Below, one piece after another: positions 34,682 to 48,296 of a stretch of 60,000 nucleotides of DNA. The stretch lies in NCBI GenBank assembly GCA_914767715.1, contig OU612068.1, positions 29,452,001 to 29,512,000 of the forward strand. The letters run 5' to 3'. Source of the DNA: Membranipora membranacea. Lineage: Eukaryota; Bryozoa; Gymnolaemata; Cheilostomatida; Membraniporidae. Below the pieces are notes generated by a model. That model did not search any database and had not been told where the DNA came from. It was given only the letters and a program-made list of their open reading frames with translations. The translations under genes were made by a program, and so were the position numbers. Every line of letters begins with the position of its first letter. Position 1 is the stretch's first letter.

Positions 34682-37198
34682 TGTATAACTGAAATATTTG
34701 TCATCCTTTCGTTGATATAATTAAGAAGTGCTCTTATTAACCATGCAATGCCAACTTAGCTCTGGAGAAGACTAGAAAGATGTCCGATAATTCAAGGCAT
34801 GTAAACAAGGAGCTGTATTATATCAGCGGAGCAATAGTACCTAGGACTAGGCTATGATCAAGAAGACAGTAGCCAAACATTCTGTCTAAATTTGCTGTGA
34901 CAAACCTATTGACATGTTCAAACTGGCTTAGTCCAATTGATCTATATAAGCCTTTGGCTAACCCTGAAACCACCTAGTCATCAATTTGGCCACTAATAAG
35001 ACCTTACTGTGAAAGCTAGTGTTTTACAGTGCTGTTAATATTTTACACTTTTTTATCACCATATTATAGGTATTTACTCTCACAATTCCTCAGATGCAAT
35101 GATGATTCATGAGTGATTTTTGTGTTACCAAGGTTTGCTGCAAATTTGCACTGAGGTTGTTACATATTGCCATTTGGCTATCTTCTTCAAAACACCAGCA
35201 GTTCAGTGCAATGTCTCTAGTCAGCAAAAGGTTGGCAGCAGTGATTCATGCTTCTTGGGCGCATGGCTTTTCAGTGCACCAAAATTCATTTCTTTTCTAC
35301 TTTGTTAAATTATGCAAGTATATCAAACATCCTTTTTTACAACTTCATAAAAAATTGGTGCATGCTTTTCTAGTTTGATCTTCTTTTCAACGTAACTTTG
35401 AAGCCTTATAATTTTTGGGTCTTTTGGAGACAGAAGCTTCTTACGGACTGATTGTTTTACACTGACTGTTTTGTGGAGTATTGGATCATTTTTATTATGT
35501 ACAGTTCATTTTATCCAAACTCGACAAAATAATACAGCAAAAAATATGCAGTAATAATTATTACGTCTCAATTTCACAATCACCACAGATTTGAATAAAA
35601 TTAATTTCCTATTATGTCTTAATGCTGGCATAAAAAGGTAGCTGCTACATAAATGGCAGTTTTCAAGTTCTGACCTCTTCATTGTCACAAAATAATAGGC
35701 TTTTAGATGAAACATCAGGTAAAAATATACATAGACGACATTGCCAGGATTTCAATTAAAGGGAATATTTGTGTAATCAGCTCATCAAACAAGATACATT
35801 AGTGTATAACACAGAACACATATTCAGTGCTGAGGTATACGCTAATGTTTCGTTTAATAAAAAATATGTAACAGTATCATTGAGCATACAAATGATGACA
35901 GCACACTGATGTCACATCCCCGCAGGTGCTCTGTATATGACGACACCGGATGCCTTTTATTATATTAAGCTGATCTAACATCAGTAACTGATGTTAGATA
36001 ACACCAACTCCTCGTGACGTAACGCCTCCTGTATGACAAACATCTGGAAAATAAACTCTGATTAGATGGCGAAGAGAGGCCTGGGGATATTGAGAGGAGA
36101 CGCCAGAAAACGTTGGCGTGAGTAACTGCCTCTCTGAGGCCTCCAGTATTCCAGGTGCTGATGAATCATGTCATGAGGCAGAATACACACAGAAACAGCG
36201 AGCTCTTCTCTTCCTTCTGATGACAGGAATTCTCTCTGGGTTCTCCCTCTAATGCTGTTTGGAGGGAGTAAGGAGGGGGTGGTTACAATATAATGACATA
36301 GGCCATCAACACATTTAGAAGCGCAGTTGGGCTGGGCATTGAACAGAAGAGCGGAAAGCTATGTGACCCCTGACATGTGACCTTACACGGCAGGCAAACA
36401 CCAACAGTAGTAGAAGCATCCGAAACTCCTAGTCTCCAAGTCTCCCTCAGCATCAGCGGTATCCTCTCCATCATAGCACCCAAACAGCTTCACCATCTGA
36501 TCGAACCATCGATATCTCCTAATTTACTTTACCTGAATACGCCAACACTATTATTGTGGCTTCCTTTCTCTCGATATTCTTTACTCATCAAGTATACAGA
36601 TATTTAAAAGCTGAAGCGCGACTCCCTTTGACATCCTCCTGATCGCCGCGTGACATTACATCTCTACCTTTTCTTTAATTGATGTATTCTGGGCTGATCC
36701 TGAAAGAGCTCCCACTCGCCCCAACAACAACAACATTTACTAACTTATATGGGGCGGCACTGCATCACGAGGGTTGACTTACATCTTTTCTTTGAAACGA
36801 CGTTGAATTATTCAATTGTCTATTTGGATTTTTCCGATGGCAAGGGCAATCAAAAATTGGGAGCGAAGTGCAGTAATTTTCGAATTGCACTTTGAGACAC
36901 ATCGGGTGCCTTTCACATAATAAAACATAGTCCAGTATAAAGTGTTCATCGAGTATCCCAGTAGATACATTCAGGCCTATAAGATTACTGGTGGTGAACT
37001 TTGAAGACGGAGATCTGTAGATCTTTGCTGATATCATCCTAGATGATTTGGGCCGCACTTGAAAGGTAGAATCTTGCATCTCTGGTCGCAATGCGAAACA
37101 AAATACATGTGTGCTATCTCGGATCTAAAGATTGGACAGAAACTGGCAGGGCGCGTGGCTCTTTAGGAGGAAGAAAAACAGTGAAGGTGGGCCTTAAG
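34682..37198. other. Intergenic spacer
   Basis: No gene is supported. All open frames here are short and of biased composition. A 13-bp-arm palindrome occurs at 35973-35999. The right end should contain the 3' UTR of LENG8 (minus strand), but no canonical AATAAA was identified close to its stop. Confidence 0.5.
35973..35999. repeat. Small palindrome, 13-bp arms with 1-base centre
   Basis: ATCTAACATCAGT, one A, then ACTGATGTTAGAT. Perfect symmetry. It could be a dimeric protein site or a chance palindrome. Confidence 0.6.
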
Positions 37199-40100
37199 CT
37201 AACTCTCTGTGGCGGGAGGTATAAGTCCAACTTTACAATCGATTTTTGTAGACTCAGGATTCAGCTTAGCTCCTTGCTCAGTAAGGAACTTCATAAGAGC
37301 GTCCCTATCTTCGCTATCGCTTGGATAACCCAACTGAGTCTGTACAAAGTCTACAGTAACCGTGGGCCGGTATCTGAACAACACATTAATAATACACAGT
37401 CAGACAAACAATAACAACAACAATGTGATGATATGAAGGAAAAAATGTTTTCTGCTGCACGTCACCCTGAAAGATAGGAATCATATTGTTATATTTAAAC
37501 ATACAGCAAATCTATTATACAAGCCCGGTGATTTATTCCACAGCGGATAGAACTTTAATCCCCTTTATTGGCTTTGCTTTATGGCAATTAGGGCGATATT
37601 GTCAGGACATTGATATCCCTGTTGAGAAAATATCAAGTGAGGTCATACAATTATTATACAACGGTAAGAGGAGCGATGTTACGCAGGCTGAGCTCCTCAA
37701 ATAGCCTCAGAATATCTCTTGCGCATTGCAGCATATTTCATATTAAAATTAACAATTTGATTTAATGAAGGAGTTTGCAGGGTCAATAAGAACAGCAAGT
37801 GAATGTGTAGGGATAGGAGTAGTGCGAGGAGTAATGATACAAATAGTGATAGGTATACGTACGATCGGACCATAGTCTTTAGTGCCCTGATTCTCTCTCT
37901 ACTCAGGAACATGTCTATGAGGTAACCTGTCATCTTAGGAGGATTAGAGTAAAGTTTGAACATTCTGTAATAATTATTAAGGGAGTAAGCAGACCTAAAG
38001 GAGAGGGCAAATTTTATACTCGGGTCCTGTTTCTCATCAGCTGTTAGACTCGACATCGCTGATATCATATCTGTCAAAAATGTATAACAATAATTTTAAC
38101 ATGAATTACCGCATTTTATATAATAGAAATTATACCAATAATATATCTGATGCTACGCAGATCTTCGCTTCAGTTTCGGAAGGTCCTGCCCACCCCTCAT
38201 ATAGTGAGTATGGATAGATTGATGGAAGTAAAAATAGCTGTGCTGTACATCAACCAATCACAACATATGTGGCATTCAAACTGCAGCATTTCTCTCGCCC
38301 GGGGGCCGTCGGACGAGGGGCAAAAGTCTGGGGGGCTCAGACTACATTAACTGTTATATATAAGATGTATAAAAATAATATAAAGATTTCAGATTCAAAC
38401 TTATGTGTATCAGAATACAACGACTGAGCTGCGCATTATTAGGGTGACACCCATAGACATATACATACCTATACTGTTTGCAGTGAATATATAATAGAGT
38501 ATCCTGTATGATATAAACTCTAGTTTGTTACCGGGTACTCCCTCTGAATATAAAGCCTTTAGTTGTGTCTGACATTGATTAAACTCCGCGTTATCTGCCT
38601 GTAATATTACCAAAATATAATTTTTAGTTAATATAAGTTAAAAAAGTAGTTTTGAGTCCAATAATTTGGAGTCAGGTAACAAAAACCATAAATATTTGCA
38701 ATATTTAATTTGAGTATAAATAGTTTTTAAGGCAAAAAAATATCACATTGCTCTTTTTCTAATATTTTCACAATTTTAGAGCCTGACATCCGTAATGTTC
38801 TCATTTAACATCTCCAATACTTTCTACAGGTAGCAATCTATCACTCGGCATAATAAAAATTGTTTGCTTGCGATTAACACACTTTGCAATTCTATATCAT
38901 GTTATGTTTCGACCAAATAACAAAATTACTTCTTAGACCCGTAAAATTTCAGATCATAATTAAATAAATGCACAATTCTGTCTAAAAATAAAAAAGAAAC
39001 AATAACAAAAGCAGCTGAAATTCCTAGAACGGAAGATGAGTAAACTAGAATGTGAAAATTATCCGAACGACGGACTGATTTTCAGTGTACTTTCAACTAA
39101 TTAAATTTGTTGACGGCTGTCATCCAATTTGAATGCAATCCCACTACATATCTCCACTTATGGTCTTATATCCATTGATAAGTACTAACACTGTGATTAA
39201 AGATGACACTTTGTTGTCAGCATTATAAACTTTCATCAGATTATACAAGAAGTAATAAATTTTGGCTCGAAATAACTTCACGCTAACAAAACTAGGGACC
39301 AGACTGATTTCCACATTGTTTCGGCAGCACCTGTTAGTTGACATGTTGACCATAAGTTAGTCACGTATGACCTGTGGAGATAAATAGATCTCGTTATAGT
39401 GACGATGGTGCCGCTGATTACTGGCCGACATCTCAATTTTTCTGATGTCAAACTAATTACGGGCTAACAGCGTGAAAGACACTTGACCACTAATCAATAG
39501 TATTTATTGGCGATCATCAAAGAGGGATATTGATAAATGAAATTAAGATCAACCTACTCTATGGTCAGCAGTCAGTGTTATTATCTGAGCTGTATACAGT
39601 AACAGGTAGAGCTGCTAGTCTACTGGATAATATAGCATACATAATACAAATAATAGAATTAACTAGGACCTATTCTATATGTGCCCACACTCCTGACTTA
39701 GCTGACAGAAGACAATTAGTGTATAATAATACTAACCGCTTCTAAGGCGACTCGTGCGTGGGTTTCGTACACCTTCACTGTGAAAACATCTCGAATACAC
39801 TGAACCTAAAATATGAAACAAAGTTGATCATTATCCCGCTAATTCACATGCAAGTCTCTCCCCCGCAGATAGAACATAAAATCACATACACGGCCACGTA
39901 TCACATTTTGTTCACATACGGAATTTAAAGCACTGTTAAAACTGGAGGAGCAGAATTTGAACAGGAAGTCTACTTAATAGGTCAGATTTGTGGGTGTGAG
40001 ATGTCAATCATATTATGCCCTCGAGCATTACCGGCATATATCAGAGTGCGGGATATTACCGGTTGTTTTATTACACCTACACTACCGCTGTCAGTAGTCA

Positions 40101-43100
40101 GTAGTGATAGCATCAGTAATACACAGGAGGTATAGCTCCATGTGCTACCTGCTGACTAGGTGAGGGACGGGTACACTACCCCCGACACACATCAGTACAT
40201 CCCTATACAGCTCCTCCTCGACCTTGACTCGAGTACGTACTTTTGTCCGCCACTAATAAGTACCGGATATTTTCTCTAGTACTTTTCTGATTTCAACAAG
40301 AATCCCAAACCATAACTCATCACTTACAGGAGAAAATTCATCAAAGGCCACTAATATTCTTAACACTTGAGTTCACTTGAGTGGCTCCTTTAACACGGGG
40401 CCACAAAAATAGACGATCAGGGCCAGCCTGAAGGTCACCGAGGGCTCAGACATTCTTATCTTTCTTCATCATAACATTGCAATGTAGAGCAAACTAATAA
40501 CGAGTGATGAGCAGCGGGCCCAGCGAGCCGAGTAACTAAACAATAAATATTATCATCACATCACCAGGAAGTCTATTTGATTGCTTTTGGTAAGAACGCA
40601 TGTACTCCGTGTCACTTTTAAACATACCGTCAGATCCTGTCTAATGGATTTAAATTGTTCACACGTCCATCTGTAGTCACTCCTCTCCACCCATTTATTT
40701 TTCACATTCTCCAGTGATTTAATGAGGACCTCTGTAGGTCTTACTGTTCTAGCAGCAGGTGCCTATAACAAAAATATGAAAAAGTTTAATAACAGAACCA
40801 GGTAGATATTTACAGTACAACATGTTAGAGCATACATCTACACCTACAATCATAGCGAAGTTACCTTCAGTACAATAATCAATCACTTCACTAAAAATAT
40901 TCTTACAGTATTCTTGCAATATCGTGTACTAAATTTCAATGTGTAATATATAGCATATGCATGCTAGCAATCCATGCTAAGTATGCATTAGATGACATTA
41001 GATTTTTGAAAAATTCCAGGTTTGATAATTGATTACAGATTTTGATTGGTACGTTCAATGTTACATCTGTAATAATATCTAGTCAGGAGACATATAACGC
41101 TGTGCAGTTGGTCCCGACAAATGTACCAAAACACGGTAAACAAAAGAAACAGAAGATCACCAAACAGGTCATGGACAATGAAACGATTGATAAATGCAAA
41201 GTCTCTGCAAAGTCTCGTTTGATACAATTGACTGGTCACTGTTCAAATCGATCAAACAGTTGAAGCGACAACCAATTACATCAATTTTGTCGTAAGCTCA
41301 AACTGTACTACCAAGCAGTTTTATACCAACACCAATCAAAAGCCATGGATAACGAAGGAGATTAAAAAGCTGTTAGATGCCAAACAAATCGCCATGAAGA
41401 CCAATGATAAAGTTAGAATGAAACAGCTTCAATCTGAATTAAAAAAAACTGATCGAAAATGAGGAACTAAAATACAAAAGCAAGACACTGGATAAAATGT
41501 CAACACCAGTAACTTTGACCTGATGCAACCAACTGAGCAGACCAAATTAGCAGATGTCCTCAATCAATTCTACACGAGATTCAACAATCCTGATCTAACT
41601 GAAGCGGCAGCTGAGCCTCCTGACCCAGAACCACCTGATGCTGACCCACCACCTGATATCAGCATAGAAGAAGTACGAGAGCAGTTTAGACGGTGTAATC
41701 CATCCAAAGCAGCTGGTCCAGACAATATCTCAACCCGAGTATTAAACGACTGTTACTCTGAACTTGCTCCTATTTTTTGTGAAATTTTTAATTTATGTTT
41801 AAAGTCTGGTACTCTTCCAAATTTATGGAAAGTATCAGCAATCACACCACTTCCTAAGAAGCCAAATCCATCGTGCAATAATGATTACAGACCAATAGCG
41901 TTAACATCTGTGGTGATGAAGTGTTTTGAGAAAATTTTAAAATCAAGACTTTTAAGTATTATAGCCCGAGATGACTGTCAATTTGCGTACAAAAAGAACC
42001 GAAGTACCAAAGACGCATGCATTAGTATTGATTATTTTTTACGGTCACACCTGGAACAACAATCAAGTTTAGCTCAAATTATATTTGTTGATTTTACATC
42101 CCTTTTTAACACTATTGTACCTAAGATTTTAATTGAAAAGCTGAAAGCCATGAATGTTCCTCACTATTTACTGTCAATTATTAAAGCTTTTCTTGTTGAC
42201 CGCCAGCAATTTGTAAATGTTGGAAATGCCCAATCTAAAAAGCTGAGCTGTGATATTGGCTGCCCACAAGGCTGTGTTCTATCTCCTATTTTGTTTTCTG
42301 TATAAACTGATTTTATCAAATCTAACTGTGATAATGTGAAGATTTTTAAATATGCTGATGACATGGACATCATAGGACTTTTGAATTTTAAACAGCCAAC
42401 TATATCCCAAAACTATTTTGATGCCATACAACATTTTACTGAGCAATGTTCCTCTGTGAATCTTATTCTTAACACAGCGAAAACCAAAGAGATGGTTGTG
42501 AATTTTAGCAAATCTTGTGCCTTATACGACTATATTTTTATAAATGGTAATCCAATAGAGAAGGTAGATAGTTTTAAATACCTAGGTACATTTTTCGACT
42601 GTGATCTTAAGTGGTGCTCAAACACTGAATATGTCTATAGTAAACTAAAGAAAAGATTTTATGCTTTTTCTAGATTCAAACATTTTAAACCTAACCAGTA
42701 TCAACAACATAATTTTATCCAATCACTGATCCAACCCATTTATACCTATAATATTGAACTCTGGTACACTGGTGCTACAGAAAGACAAAAGAATATGTTT
42801 ATAAAAAAACAGCTAGATTTTTGACGCTGCCTGTTTTGTTGACATGAGTATTTTTAATTTAGCTCAACATTTTATCGCTGATGATAGACACATTTCAAGC
42901 AATTGTTATAAAAGTAATCGTAAATATTTTATCATGCCAAAAACTAGAACATCAAGGTTTTTGTGCAGCTTCGTGCCTTTTAGTATTCGTCTTTTAAATA
43001 ACTGAGAGAGATATGGCTCACGCCTAAATTGTAATGTGTTTCTAACACAATTACCAAAAATAAATTCAATTCATGTGTTCTCAGAAATGAATAAAATGAG

Positions 43101-46100
43101 ATCGTGTGCTTTTGAGCCCACCCAATCTGTCTCGTGTATAGAGTAAACTTGGATGGATGCCAAGAAAAATAGGATTTATTTGAACTTGGGAAAAAATGTT
43201 TGATTGATGATAGATGTTTCGGACCAGTGGTGCCGAACCCTGGACGTTACATAAAAGTAGAAATCACAGGAGGGAAGAGGGCCTTATACCACCTGGATAT
43301 ACAGGGTACATGCTTCTCGTTGTCGTTTGGGATGAGAGGTTTTACATGTATGATTGTCGGTGTGTGTGGCCCGGTGTGATAAGATATGGGACTACACTAT
43401 AGGGGATACCTCGGTACAGGGGATACCTCCTGCGCTGAATATCACAGGAACTTAATCATAATATGTAACAATGATACAACATAGTGATAGTAAATATTAC
43501 ATCACATATCCCTATACAAAGATAGAATTCTCTGCTGAGTTATATATTACTCCTACGCTTCGCTCCGTATGTATATGTGTATATCTCTGACATCATAAAG
43601 CCATCATTCAGGATGTCACTAATTAATCTGCTGCCACAAAATATGCTACCTCATATTTTAATTATCATTTCACAAATTTTTTTAATTGAATTTAAATTCC
43701 CCGAGTGAAATTTTATTTAGAATTTTAAAGCCTCACTATAAGCTCAATAGGAGAATATAATTCAGAGCCAATACATGAGGGAACGTTGTGAGGATATTAA
43801 ATGCTATTAATCCTGACGTGGAGGTTGAATTCTGGTAGTATACACTAATTCTCCCCATTCTTACACTAATAAGTCATGTTTTATATTTAGATTCATGCGT
43901 ACCATAAATAGACGGCTGCCTATCTAATTATAGATTTGTATCGGCGTTCACTTTCTATAGAGTGTCCAGTAAGAGGAAATGGAGTCAAACCATCGCCTCA
44001 TTACAATTACATAATTATTGAAGCCCCAAATGAAATCACAGTTATGAAGTTAATATTATTGGGCAGCTCATGGTTTCGATATTCACGTGGTTGACTTCCA
44101 CTTGTGCTAAATATGATATTCATGGAATTGATGCTCCAGGCATTGTGTTCTATTTGGGGCCGAAGGAAATATATGTCCTCAATTCCGTGCTCAAACCTTC
44201 GCCTGTTCACAGGAAATTATCAGATGGTCAGAAATTGTAAGCATCGTAGTATGTTCACAAGGCCCAATTCAAGTTTACAACACCAGAAAAATCAGAAGCA
44301 CAATTTGTGCATCATTGATTGAGGATACAACATTAATGAGATTGCGCTCACTTACAATAATGCTTCTGCAGTTTTCAGATGATTTTTCACAATGAATTAT
44401 CAGTATCTGGCATCAAATAACTTTTTTTCGCGTCATTAACTAAGAAAGCCGGCCCTCGGCACAAATTAATTAATTGAGCACATCAAGGTACGCGGTGTGA
44501 ACTTTGCAGTCAACATGCATGGCGCCTGCACTGATAGCGGCTGAGGATAGATCGTGGCCCACTACTTAGTACGGATACACACTCATCAGTTGTACTTTAG
44601 TTGTTATTTACTCATAAAACTTTCAGTGACATGCAAGCGGCGAGACGGATTTACACTTAAAACCACTATTTATCAAACTCAGAAATCAGGTCCAGGCATG
44701 ATAGATCCTTCATGTAATAGGACATTGCGCTGTCGGTGACAGAAGCAGCGTGGCTACATAATGACAAGCTTATTATGAAATAAGAGGTGCAACAAGTCAA
44801 GTATCTGTGTCTCAGACCTTGAGTAGATGGATTTCACTTGTTTACTTGATGTAATCATAACCTCATATTACAGGATATATATTCTGAGATTAGATTTGGA
44901 GCTGTCTGGTTCCGACTTTTGTAAAGTGTTACACCATTGGAGGAAATTAGCAGATTTTAGAGCACTAATATAGAATGCCCACGCCTATAACCAAATAGCG
45001 ATAGATACACACAACTAATGTAAAGTTGTAGTAAAATGTGCCTTATAGCTTTATGCTAGAAAAGATTTTAATTGGTTTGTCAGGTACCCTTCATTTTCTA
45101 AATATTAACTAGCTTTTTGTAGGGATATAAATTCTTACAAGGTTTGCAATCTATAGAAGTAATATTGTATTATGTACATACACCAGTTAAACATAACATA
45201 TACTTACACTAGTGGGACATTATATACTTATTTATACTTAACAAAAAGATAGACATATTATATACTTACACTTGTTAGACGTAGATACTGCTTTTCTATA
45301 TCTTGACATGTACCGACAATCTTCTGATTCTCATCCCAAACTTCATCCCCATCTCCGTCCTGTTAATTATAAAATGCGTTTTATTATAAAAAAGAACAGT
45401 GATTTGGTTCGAAAGTGGGCAGAAGATTTTTATTAAAGATTGTGATCAGATAAAAAAAATACATTTATAATGGACATGGACATACAGTAGATCAGCTGAT
45501 ACAAAATTTTAGGTTACTAAAGTAAAATATAGTAATGTGACCCAATATAATACCATCTCTCCTGAGGATTAATCATCAAAAAACACTACAGTATTTAGAT
45601 CTTTGCTTGGTTTTCCCTCCAAACTATTAATGTGTCATAAAAATTACCATCCTTATCTAATCTACATCTAATTGTACCTTGTCTATTCTGGATTGTATCT
45701 GTCTGGCTGTAGACTTTTACAAATATAAAGTTTTCCCACATGAGCTATTGGATTCCGAGAGTGATGTGTTATATAAGATAGATAGCCTTGAGGTACTTTG
45801 GGCAGTTAGGTTCTAATAATTATTGACATTGACCAATGACCAGTCAAGAGGACGTATACTTAATACAATATACGGTGTGGAGGGAGGAAGGAAGAGGGCC
45901 ATTAGGGACCCAATCATCGGCATCAAACACGTGTGCTGATTAGATTTTTTATTAGATAACATTGTAATGGCCACTTCGTAAGCTTCAGTAATAATTACGA
46001 AAAAGTATAGCGTAAAAAATGACCGCTAGTATATCTCGGCATTATATCAAGATTTTTTTTCATATTTTCTATGCCTTGTGTAAGATGGAGTTCAAGTATA

Positions 46101-48265
46101 AACAATGGTAATAGTTTCACTTACAGCATACGTGTTGATAGAGAGTTGGAGAGGCTCAGATCTCGCATGTAGCTGATCGTGGAATCTCTCCGCCCTTTGT
46201 TTCTTGTTCCGTACATCTTTAGCTGTCATTTTAAACTCTGAAGCAGCAGACCTGTATGATCATCAATAATAGTTTATACATAAATATATCGGATACTTAT
46301 ATATATATATATGAGTTGGGAAAATGAAGTTTCAGCCCATATGAACAATTCATGCATGTTAGCAAACCATAATAATAAAACTGAATCAGAGACATTTAAA
46401 ACCAAATGAACTATGATACGATCTTCAGAGCCAAATAGAAGTTGTTTGCTCATTGTAGCAACAAGTAGAAAAGGAGACAACCCAACATAATTACGCCTGA
46501 GTATTTGCGGGGATAACAAAAAGAAGTGACCTTACTTTTTTACTTTAGCACCAAGTCTTTTATTGATAGATTTCTTCTCAGGTTTATTCTGTTTCCATAC
46601 CTTCTTACTCACTTTACTGTTCAATGGTATGAAGTTAGCATTAGCTGTGTCATCACTCGAGCTGAAACAAAAAAATAGGGCCCATCATACAAACAATAAT
46701 CAAGGATTTTATATATTCCTGTAAATTTCATTTGAGAAGATCAACTTATGAGAGAAGCCCCGAGCCAGATGTCAGATACAGAGGTACCGCAGGGTTTAGA
46801 GGTTAACAACAGATGAGAAGTAGAAGTTATTGCTGATCATACCTAGTAGTTCTTGACCGGGATCTCGATCTTGAGTCAGATCTACTTGATCTGTATGATG
46901 ATTTGTGTCTTCTACTGCCACTGAATCGATCTCGTGACCTTGACCTGCTATACCTGTAATACACAGTATAAATCAGAGTAAAAATCAGAGTATAAATTAG
47001 AGCTTACACGGACCCTTTATATAAGCAGGCAATTAATTGATAACTCAAAATATGCTGACCGAGTTGGCTTTTGGCAATAGTTAGTGGACAGTGGTATTTT
47101 TAGATATGCCCAGTTGAGGAAGCGCTATTGATGAAATATAGCTCTGGTACAAAATAGATCAAATATGTGTTGTTGTATCCCCTACAGAGAGTAGACCTCA
47201 TTGATAAAGGGAATTCCGCTTCAGAACCCTCAATGACAATTTACATCGAGACTTTTATAGAGACGCAACGAGAGCCATTGAGATACTCTAGAGAAATTCA
47301 TTATTGTGTAAAGGTTCCACATTTTAATGTGTCAGTCAATAAATATGTTCATCGATGAAAAGTAAAATTTACTAACATGGTCACCATGTCTTACCTGTCC
47401 CGACTCCTACTTCTGCTGCGATCTTTATTACGGTGATCAGAATCAAACCTGCTGACACGACCTCCACGACCCCTGGCTCCTCCTCTCTTACCCCTCATGC
47501 CTCTACCTGGCCGATCTCCCAAACGATTAGACAGAGCCGCCATATGCATACTACAACACAGAACAGTCATAAATCCTAACATTTGTCCTTTATTACCAAC
47601 ATAGTAGTTAGTAGTTATCAATCATCTCAGGTAAGCATTTTATAGATCAAGAGACAGCCGCTATGGTGATAAACAATTTAGTAGGTAAATTAGAGCGAGC
47701 TAGTATCTAAAATGAACATACACGCTCTCTTCAATTTACCTGTAACGGAACTGTAATACCATGTTATGCTTTATCAATTATTTTGTCATATACTCAGTTT
47801 TGCGCAGAGGACATGGCAACGACTGGAAATAATTTTATCTGTATCACGATATTTTGTGATGAAGCCAAATAAAAAAATGTCAAGTTCACACTAACTGGTG
47901 ACATCATCAATGGAGCGATGATCGAAGTGAGTCACATTTGAAAAGCACTGTTGTCTGGTACAACAACAAAAATAAAAATCAGTAAAACTAACATCTCTAA
48001 CCATCGGCACTATATAAATATACGTGGGTGAGTCATTTACATGCTTTGATTATTTCTCTACTGATAAGACTTACACTGGTACATTAACTTGTGGTATCGG
48101 ATATGTCGACCAGTCTAGTGTTTTGACTTTGCCAGACGAAAATGCATCTGTAATAACCTCCTTTAGCTTTTGCTCCATTTTGTCTTTATCCTCGAGTTTA
48201 TCAGCTGATGCGAAGCACCTTGTGACCCAGTCCCTGTTGATTAGATAATATGTCATGTCACAATG

Positions 48266-48296
<31 letters not shown>

